DNA of 64,000 bases from Chloroflexota bacterium (lineage in GTDB: Bacteria; Chloroflexota; UBA11872; UBA12225; JAJDUF01), in contig JAJDUF010000004.1 of the NCBI GenBank assembly GCA_022826725.1, forward strand, positions 265,334 to 329,333, read 5' to 3'. Below are positions 59,064 through 64,000 of the stretch, piece by piece; position 1 is the first letter of the stretch; every line of letters starts with the position of its first letter. The position numbers and the translations under genes were made by a program. The notes under the pieces are model-generated. The model searched no databases. It was not told where the DNA came from and was given only the letters and a program-made list of their open reading frames with translations.

Positions 59064-60143
59064 TCAGATGGTCACACCGGCTTCGGCGGCGAGGCGGCGG
59101 ACGAGTGTGTTGAACAGCGCGCCGCGCGACCGCCGGATGCTGGCGGCGTCCTGCTCGCGGGCCAGGCCGAGCGCACGCTCCCAGATATTCATGGCGTCTT
59201 GTGCTTCCAGGGATCGCAGCACCTTGACATAAAAACCGCGTGAGGCGCCGGTCTCGCCCAGTATCCCCTCGGCGTGATCAACCTTATCACGCCAATCGGG
59301 GCGCTCGGCGAGCAGGTCAACGGGTCCATGCTTGCGCTGTTGCACGGACGTAGCCTGTTGCGCGTGACTTACAATCGATTCTCTATCGAATCCGATTCGT
59401 CGAATCGTGTCGGCCAGTTTGACCGGCTCATTGCTTGCCGGTTGCTGCTCCAACCTGGCCGATGGGCTAAGGTGGTCAGATTGACCGGCTGACATATCCT
59501 GCCGGTCAGGATGTCCGGCTAAGGGGCCAGGGGGTGTATTACGGCTAGTCGCCGGTACTTCGTGGTTGGCTTGGGGTTGTGCGGCTGCTGTAGTGGTCGG
59601 TGGTGACGCGGCCGCCGCTTTGCGCTGAGTGCGCGTAGGTGGCTTGGCGGCCGCATCGCTCAGGGCCGTTCCGAGCGGGACGGGGAGAGCGCTCAGTTCT
59701 TCGGCGCGCGGTGGGCGGTCCGTGTCTTGAGCGAGCGCAACGGCCAGTTGCTCATCTTCCTCGGTGAGCGGGTCGTCGAGCGCCACGATATAGCGGTTGT
59801 GGGCCTGGACGCCGTGGCCAACGGATAGATCGTAGCGCCACTGATGCTGACGTTGGACAAACGGGGTGAGGCGCTCGTCGGTCAAGTGGCGCCGCAGAGT
59901 GCGCTCCGAAATGCCGACGAGGCTGGCGAGTTTTGCGGCGGACAGTTCGACGGATTGACCATCCTGTGCGAGACAGAGGCGGCGGAGCTGGATGATGAGC
60001 AGCGACAGATCGCCTCCCAGCCGGGGCGCCCACCGCGTGAGGAAGTAGTCGCGGACGGGCAGGGTGACGTCGGGCCGCACCAGGTGGTTGTAGATCGAGC
60101 GGTAGACACCCATCAACTGAAGTGTGTGGGACTCTAGTTCCAT
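59064..60143 (-). CDS. Helix-turn-helix DNA-binding protein, replication-initiator-like, with disordered linker
   Basis: I start it at ATG 60143, with GAGGAG upstream; the track's 566-residue form reads through the upstream gene out of frame. The 359-residue product has an N-terminal winged helix (MELESHTLQLMGVYRSIYNHLVRPDVTLPVRDYFL… LSAAKLASLVGISERTLRRHL). A disordered Ala/Pro/Thr-rich linker (TRTQRKAAAASPPTTTAAAQPQ) follows, and a helical C-terminal domain (KVDHAEGILGETGASRGFYVKVLRSLEAQDAMNIWERAL). HTH then linker then helical tail is common in plasmid or ICE replication proteins of Chloroflexota, but no family is certain. Confidence 0.65.
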   Translation of the reverse strand: MELESHTLQLMGVYRSIYNHLVRPDVTLPVRDYFLTRWAPRLGGDLSLLIIQLRRLCLAQDGQSVELSAAKLASLVGISERTLRRHLTDERLTPFVQRQHQWRYDLSVGHGVQAHNRYIVALDDPLTEEDEQLAVALAQDTDRPPRAEELSALPVPLGTALSDAAAKPPTRTQRKAAAASPPTTTAAAQPQANHEVPATSRNTPPGPLAGHPDRQDMSAGQSDHLSPSARLEQQPASNEPVKLADTIRRIGFDRESIVSHAQQATSVQQRKHGPVDLLAERPDWRDKVDHAEGILGETGASRGFYVKVLRSLEAQDAMNIWERALGLAREQDAASIRRSRGALFNTLVRRLAAEAGVTI

Positions 60144-60259
60144 GAGTTGGCTCCTCGTCGTGCAATGATGCGTAGTAGGGGTGACAAGGGTGGATTTCTC
60201 TCGACCGACCGACCGGACGGCACTGCCGGCCTCCCAGCGGGTAGGGCAGTGCTGTCCGC

Positions 60260-60715
60260 TCAGCGGTGCGCGGCACCTCCCTCCGTATCGCCCGGCTGCC
60301 GGCGCTGATCCGGACCGTGGCCCACTGACAGCGCCAGCAGTCCGTCCAGGTAGAACACCTCCCAATAGAGCGGTTGGGTGTCCGCGAGGCGGCTGGGCCG
60401 TTCTTCCCACTCGCCCAGCAGGAAGACGTGCCCATGACCGACGTTGCGTGTGGCAAGCACCCGGCGCTGCCGCATGTCGGCAATCAGTTTGGTAATCGTG
60501 TTCCGGCTCACGGGTAGGGCTTGGGCCATCAGCAGGTCCGCCGTCGCGTAGGCGGTCAGGAAGCCCTGCGTGTGATACTCGCGTGCCTCGCGGGGGGAGT
60601 CGGCCGCGCCGCGGCAGACCCGTCGCCGCAGCCAGCCGTAGAGCTTCTGGCCGTCGGCGCTCCAGTCGTATAGCAGGGGGTGCTCCTGAAGACGGGTAGG
60701 GAAGTCCCAGATCAT
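60260..60715 (-). CDS. Winged-helix protein associated with the replication-like gene
   Basis: A 151-residue protein from ATG 60715. The N-terminus reads MIWDFPTRLQEHPLLYDWSADGQKLYGWLRRRVCRGA; a winged helix follows (GFLTAYATADLLMAQALPVSRNTITKLIADMRQRRVLATRNVGHGHVFLLGEW), which resembles DnaD/replication-type or transcription-factor wHTH domains. The C-terminus (ALSVGHGPDQRRQPGDTEGG) looks disordered. It is 117 bp upstream of the larger HTH gene on the same strand and probably its partner. Confidence 0.65.
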   Translation of the reverse strand: MIWDFPTRLQEHPLLYDWSADGQKLYGWLRRRVCRGAADSPREAREYHTQGFLTAYATADLLMAQALPVSRNTITKLIADMRQRRVLATRNVGHGHVFLLGEWEERPSRLADTQPLYWEVFYLDGLLALSVGHGPDQRRQPGDTEGGAAHR

Positions 60716-61015
60716 GGCCTCGTCCTCCTGCCGCCGCTCCCGCTATGCGCTGAAGACATAGCACTATCCACCACCCGCGACCTCTGCCCCACCAGCATAC
60801 CCAAGAAACGATGTCGGTGCGACATAGCTATTCGCTCACCAGACCTCGGCCGCCACACCATGAGCTATCAGATGATGCACAAAACATCGCCATCGCTATG
60901 ATCCTTAGCGTCGCAATTTCTGTGCAGCACTAGGATAGCACGCTATTCGCACCGCAGACGAGCCGGCGGCGGTTGATCGGCGGCGGCCGGGCCGGGCCAC
61001 GGGGGCGGTTTCCGC
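60716..61015. other. 300-bp gap between winged-helix and XRE genes
   Basis: No convincing ORF on either strand; composition is lower in GC than neighbours between about 60760 and 60960 (…CAAAACATCGCCATCGCTATG…). It may hold a promoter for the leftward genes or an origin-like site, but I see no iterons. Confidence 0.35.
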
Positions 61016-61399
61016 TCAACGACCGTGCCATTGCGCGGCCAGGAGCGCGACGACTTGCCGGAACCGCTGGCGGTCGGCGGCGGGGATGGTGGAATCGGTG
61101 AGGATGGCCGTGAGTTGGCTGACGGTGGTGTCCAAGGGGCCGAGCTGCGCCAACGCTTGCGGTAGCTGACCGCCCGCTACCAGGAGCACGTCGATCTCCT
61201 CACCGGTGAGGTCCAGGGCCGTCGCCAGCGCCAGGATGGTGCCCCGGCGGGGGGGATCGCGCTGGCCGCGCTCCAGCCTGCTTAGGTAGCTGAAGTCGAG
61301 TTGCACCCGCCGCCCCAGGGCCGGCAGCGATAACCGGGCGTGTTGCCGGTGCGCGCGGAGGAGGGAGCCGAACGAGGTCATGTCGAGAGTATGCAGCAT
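61016..61399 (-). CDS. XRE-family helix-turn-helix regulator
   Basis: ATG 61399 or ATG 61381 could serve; neither has a strong ribosome site. The N-terminal Cro/C1-type HTH is clear (FGSLLRAHRQHARLSLPALGRRVQLDFSYLSRLERGQRDPPRRGTILALATAL). The remaining 55 residues are helical (AILTDSTIPAADRQRFRQVVALLAAQW). It is probably a repressor controlling itself or the replication-like pair downstream, as in many integrated elements. Confidence 0.82.
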   Translation of the reverse strand: MLHTLDMTSFGSLLRAHRQHARLSLPALGRRVQLDFSYLSRLERGQRDPPRRGTILALATALDLTGEEIDVLLVAGGQLPQALAQLGPLDTTVSQLTAILTDSTIPAADRQRFRQVVALLAAQWHGR

Positions 61400-61472
61400 C
61401 TTGGTCAACTTGGCAAAACCACTCCACAGCAGTCCAGCCGGCGCTTAGAGTCTTTGGTCACATTGGCAAAAA

Positions 61473-61546
61473 CCGTAGAGGCGTCCCTTGTGGTTGCCTG
61501 CGCCAGATATCCGGAGAGAGGGCAACCACAAGGGTTGCCCCTACGG
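61473..61546. repeat. MITE-like inverted repeat with 26-bp arms
   Basis: CCGTAGAGGCGTCCCTTGTG… (61473-61498) pairs with …CACAAGGGTTGCCCCTACGG (61521-61546) across a 22-bp spacer, about 23 of 26 matching. This is a dispersed GGGCAACCACAAGGGTTGCCCC element in look. No ORF inside. Confidence 0.75.
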
Positions 61547-61562
61547 CGGCGGCGGCCGCTCA

Positions 61563-61632
61563 CTGCCGGCCCCCTCTCTATTGCTCCGCGATGGAGAGAG
61601 GATGGTGGATTCCCGCGCAAGCGGGAATGACG
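61563..61632. repeat. Palindromic repeat cluster before the flavin reductase
   Basis: GGCCCCCTCTCTATTGCTCCGCGATGGAGAGAGG (a variant of the copy near 6155-6180) and ATTCCCGCGCAAGCGGGAAT (61609-61628). The track reads the former as part of an ORF, but it lies upstream of the true start. Confidence 0.75.
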
Positions 61633-61743
61633 AATGAGGCAACGGGGATGACGGCTGCAGCGGCGGCTTCCGGTCCAGCGGGCTATACTCTCGCCGTAGC
61701 GTTGCCGGCTGCGGGAGAGCGGGGCGGCTGGGGAGGGCGAGTG

Positions 61744-62241
61744 ATGGCGGTGTCGGATGATGCGTTCCGGGACGTAATGAGCCACTGGGCCACCGGTGTC
61801 ACAGTGGTGACGACCTGCCACGATGGCGAGATCCATGGCATGACCGTGAATTCGTTCTCGTCGCTGACGGTGGAGCCGCCGTTGGTGCTCTTCTGTGCCG
61901 ATCAGTCCGCGCACACCTACGGACTGGTCGAGGCAAGTGGCGTCTTCGCTGTCAACGTGCTCAGTGCGGGCCAAGAGGAGCTTTCCAACCTGTTTGCCGG
62001 CCGCTACCCGGAGCGCGACGCGGACCGCTTTGCGGGTGTCGCGTATCGGCAGGCAGTGACCGGAGCGCCCATTCTGGAAGGCAGCCTGGGGTATCTCGAC
62101 TGTCGCGTGGTCGCGCGGTATCCGCAAGGGACGCATACCATCTTTGTCGGTGCGGTCGCGGCGGCGGAGCTGCTGCAGCCCGAGGCGCCCCCCCTCCTCT
62201 ACTACCATCGCCGCTACCGCCAGTTTCGCGATCATCGGTAG
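61744..62241 (+). CDS. Flavin reductase-like FMN-binding protein (HpaC/flavoredoxin type)
   Basis: A 165-residue protein from ATG 61744, with GGGGAGGGCG upstream; the track's 51-residue extension covers repeats. Typical sequence: FRDVMSHWATGVTVVTTCHDGEIHGMTVNSFSSLTVEPPLVLFCAD (FMN-binding), then GVFAVNVLSAGQEELSNLFAG, and CRVVARYPQGTHTIFVGAV. It reduces flavin with NAD(P)H for a partner monooxygenase, or acts as an electron carrier. No monooxygenase lies next to it; the C45 peptidase follows 66 bp downstream. Confidence 0.9.
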   Translation: MAVSDDAFRDVMSHWATGVTVVTTCHDGEIHGMTVNSFSSLTVEPPLVLFCADQSAHTYGLVEASGVFAVNVLSAGQEELSNLFAGRYPERDADRFAGVAYRQAVTGAPILEGSLGYLDCRVVARYPQGTHTIFVGAVAAAELLQPEAPPLLYYHRRYRQFRDHR

Positions 62242-62307
62242 TGGCCGGTACCGTCCGGGGCCGGGTGTGTACACGGCCCGTCCGTCACACTGCGAGGGGC
62301 TGAGCGA

Positions 62308-63345
62308 ATGAACCGGACGCATACCTTTCCCGTCGTGACCGTTCGTGGGACCAGCTATGAGCTGGGGCGGCAACATGGCGAGCAGGCCGCGCCGCTGGTC
62401 GAGCGGTACCTGCTTTGGATCGAGCATCTTACGGGGCTGCCCAGAGACACGCTCTGCCGCAACGCCAGGCAGTTCGTCCCGCGGCTGGAGGCGCTCAGTC
62501 CGGCGTTCGTCGAGGAGGTCCGCGGCTTGGCCGACGGTGCCGGCATCTCCTTCGATGAGGCAGTGCTCTGCCAGGCCCGCGCCGAAGCCGCGCACGCCCC
62601 CGCGGACGGTGGCTGCACGGCTTTTGCCCTGACTGGTGCGGCCACCGCCGACGGCCGCACGCTGGCCGGGCAGAACCAGGACCTCGCACCCGAATATGCC
62701 GACGTGACTATCGTGCTGCGCGTCGAACCGACCGACGGCCGGCCGCGGGCGGTGATGGTCACCTTTGCCGGACAGCTCGGCTACGCCGGGCTGAACGAGT
62801 ACGGTGTCGCGCACTTCGCCAATGCGCTCTACGATGCGCCCTGGCAGCCGGGCCTCCCGCACTACCCTCTAAAGCGCCTCACCTTGGAGCAGCGGACGGT
62901 GGCCGATTGCGTGCAGCTCTATCGTGACCACCGCGTTTGCTCGGCAGGCAATGTCGTGCTGTGCGACGGGCAGGGGAATATTGGCGATGTCGAGGCGCGG
63001 CCGGAGGGGATCGCCGTCTTCACAGACGAGCATCCCGATACCCGCTTGCACACCAACCACTACGTCACAGCGCAGTTTGCCCCGTTCGAGACCAACTCGC
63101 TGGCTGATTCCTGCCCGCGCCTCGACCGCATCCGTGCGCTTGTGCAGCAGCACTGGGGCCGGATCACCGTGGACACCATGAAGACGATCCTGGCGGACCA
63201 CGAAGGCGACCCGGGCGGCATCTGTCGGCACGGCGCGGAGGGGATGCACTCCACCGCCGGCTACGTCGCCGACCCGGCCGCCGGCGTGCTGCACGTGCGC
63301 CGCGGCCACGGCTGCCTCGGCACCTGGACCGCCTACGAAGTCTGA
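62308..63345 (+). CDS. C45-family peptidase/acyltransferase (penicillin acyltransferase-like, Ntn hydrolase)
   Basis: A 345-residue protein from ATG 62308. The mature nucleophile is expected at Cys of GGCTAFALTG (about residue 111), as in AAT/C45 proteins that cut themselves before Cys. VTVRGTSYELGRQHGEQAAPLVERYL and LAGQNQDLAP fit the fold. Also GYAGLNEYGVAHFANALYDAP and RLHTNHYVT. The family hydrolyses amide bonds or transfers acyl groups, with relatives including acyl-CoA:6-aminopenicillanate acyltransferase, acid ceramidase and bile salt hydrolases. No secretion signal. Substrate unknown. Confidence 0.9.
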   Translation: MNRTHTFPVVTVRGTSYELGRQHGEQAAPLVERYLLWIEHLTGLPRDTLCRNARQFVPRLEALSPAFVEEVRGLADGAGISFDEAVLCQARAEAAHAPADGGCTAFALTGAATADGRTLAGQNQDLAPEYADVTIVLRVEPTDGRPRAVMVTFAGQLGYAGLNEYGVAHFANALYDAPWQPGLPHYPLKRLTLEQRTVADCVQLYRDHRVCSAGNVVLCDGQGNIGDVEARPEGIAVFTDEHPDTRLHTNHYVTAQFAPFETNSLADSCPRLDRIRALVQQHWGRITVDTMKTILADHEGDPGGICRHGAEGMHSTAGYVADPAAGVLHVRRGHGCLGTWTAYEV

Positions 63346-63387
63346 GCCAGGGGCCGTTCGCGTGGTATAGTGACGGAGGCGCCCCAT

Positions 63388-63786
63388 TCAAGGTTCGCTG
63401 TTCCGCAAGGACAGCAATCGAAGCCCCTCTGCCGGATAGTCCCTTACGTTATCGGTGACGATGACGGCCTCTTGCTCTTCGGCAACGGCGGCGATCAGCG
63501 TGTCCGGGGTCGAGAGCGTGATGCCTTGGCGGGCAAATTCGTAGCGCAGCTGACCGGCGCAAATAGCGGATTCTTTGGTGATGTCCCAATAGCGTAGGGT
63601 TTTGAAGAACTCGGCCCATCGGACACGTTCCTCCGGCGCGATACCGGCGTAGAACTCCGCCAAATTGACGGCACAGACGGCAATGATGTGATCGGTCTCC
63701 AACAGTGCCAAGAGTCTGGAGCGCACCGGCTCCTGCCCTTTGGAGAAGTCAATGAGGGTGGTCGTGTCCAGCAGGTAGCGGGTCAC
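63388..63786 (-). CDS. vapC: PIN-domain endoribonuclease toxin (VapC family)
   Basis: A 132-residue protein from GTG 63786. The four acidic catalytic residues are present: YLLDTTTLIDF (Asp 6), AVNLAEFYAG (Glu), STPDTLIAAVA (Asp) and VIVTDNVRDYP (Asp). VapC toxins cleave tRNA or rRNA with Mg2+ and are held in check by VapB. The start overlaps the last codons of an upstream reading frame as GTGA. That frame should be VapB, but only its 3' end is left, since an IS end lies 80 bp upstream. The toxin may thus be without its antitoxin. Confidence 0.88.
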   Translation of the reverse strand: MTRYLLDTTTLIDFSKGQEPVRSRLLALLETDHIIAVCAVNLAEFYAGIAPEERVRWAEFFKTLRYWDITKESAICAGQLRYEFARQGITLSTPDTLIAAVAEEQEAVIVTDNVRDYPAEGLRLLSLRNSEP

Positions 63787-63864
63787 GCGCTACTCGTTGC
63801 GCGATGCACCCGCGCCTCGTCCGGCTGCCGTGAAGCGCGCACCCACTCAGCGGCGGCTTCGCTA
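63783..63864 (-). pseudogene. 3' remnant of the VapB-like antitoxin gene cut by an insertion sequence
   Basis: The frame ending in TGA 63783-63785 overlaps the VapC start by GTGA and reads …SEAAAEWVRASRQPDEARVHRATSSA. Upstream of about 63864 it enters the insertion-sequence end. It looks like the C-terminus of a small antitoxin that has lost its DNA-binding part. Confidence 0.45.
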
Positions 63865-64000
63865 GGGCCTGTCGTCAAATCACCTTCGCCCAAAGTGCGA
63901 TGGCGCGAATCTGGCAGTGGGCCAGGAACGAAGCGGCCTGCTTGGCGTAGCGCGTCGCCACCCCACGCCATTGCTTGAACTGGCAAAACCCATTCTCCAC
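63865..64000 (-). mobile_element. End of an IS5-like insertion sequence (3' end, truncated by window edge)
   Basis: The terminal bases GGGCCTGTCGTCAAATCACC at 63865 onward resemble the terminal inverted repeat of IS5/IS427-type elements, preceded by CTA that may be part of a target duplication. The transposase frame starts within ten bases of it. The other end lies outside the window. Confidence 0.65.
63875..64000 (-). CDS. IS5-family transposase, C-terminal fragment (truncated by window edge)
   Basis: Reverse reading from the window edge gives 41 residues before TGA at 63875-63877: VENGFCQFKQWRGVATRYAK … AHCQIRAIALWAKVI. The ENxFxxxKxWRxxATRYDK-type motif with Glu is the DDE transposase end of IS5/IS427 elements. 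It is not in the ORF track because it lacks a start within the window. Confidence 0.8.
   Translation of the reverse strand: MENGFCQFKQWRGVATRYAKQAASFLAHCQIRAIALWAKVI

Noticed and set aside
59064-60764. 566-residue ORF from the track
   Set aside because: The first 207 residues run through the winged-helix gene in another frame and have no protein-like pattern; ATG 60143 has a ribosome site.

Overview
The window is high-GC bacterial chromosome. Short palindromic repeats sit between many genes, and catabolic paralogues typical of a large environmental genome are abundant: phytanoyl-CoA-dioxygenase-like oxygenases, enolase-superfamily enzymes, formylglycine-type sulfatases, propeller glycosidases, a PmoA-like protein and a heparinase-type lyase. 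This mix recalls environmental or host-associated Chloroflexota, but that is an inference from gene content. A lone infA and one tRNA-Ala(GGC) argue for chromosome rather than plasmid.

Layout. 1-16.4 kb is an accessory catabolic region: a sugar-acid dehydratase cut by the window edge, a PhyH oxygenase, a HAD phosphatase, a tandem pair of near-identical propeller glycosidases, a SelA-like PLP enzyme, a membrane DUF418 protein coupled to a putative glycosyltransferase, a double-GNAT protein, a tandem pair of sulfatases, a GPP34 protein, a divergent enolase and a threonine aldolase. 16.6-26.4 kb holds a probable defence island. Two homologous proteins of about 830 residues, each a GHKL/Hsp90-type ATPase with a C-terminal PD-(D/E)XK-like nuclease signature, lie in visibly AT-richer DNA. 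They flank an MFS exporter and a LysM/M23 protein. The rightward copy overlaps the end of a DNA methyltransferase gene, so the pair resembles an ATP-dependent restriction-modification system.

26.4-30.4 kb carries an acetamidase/formamidase, a second HAD phosphatase, an NCS2 permease with an unusual soluble C-terminal domain, and tRNA-Ala. 30.5-35.3 kb is a leftward four-gene operon in which every junction is an ATGA overlap: GT4 glycosyltransferase, radical SAM/SPASM enzyme, WG-repeat/O-methyltransferase fusion, histidine phosphatase. At 35.5-37.1 kb the ORF track splits a DUF3179 lipoprotein in two. The two parts are in the same frame and separated by one TGA that replaces the first Cys of the family CxxC motif, with a suitable stem-loop just downstream, so this is a strong candidate selenoprotein.

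37.3-41.3 kb encodes a Cache-domain protein and a complete ProVWX/OpuA-type betaine ABC transporter ending in a perfect 20-bp hairpin. 42.9-47.2 kb has GNAT, TIM-barrel isomerase, PhyH, PmoA-like and infA genes. 48.1-50.7 kb has a class III aminotransferase and a split XdhC/CoxI-CoxF pair. 50.9-55.2 kb is a MacAB-type tripartite export operon with a very long repeat-built adaptor. 55.3-59.0 kb has an orphan Phd-like antitoxin, an OSBS/NSAR-type enolase and a heparinase-like lyase. 59.1-61.4 kb contains two DNA-binding, replication-like proteins and an XRE regulator, possibly a relic of an integrated element. The window ends with a flavin reductase, a C45 peptidase, a VapC PIN toxin whose antitoxin seems to have been cut by an insertion sequence, and the 3' end of that IS5-like transposase.

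The highest-priority observations are the UGA-containing DUF3179 gene, the methyltransferase/GHKL-nuclease modules, and the ATGA-coupled radical SAM operon. All calls come from reading the sequence; no database search was possible.
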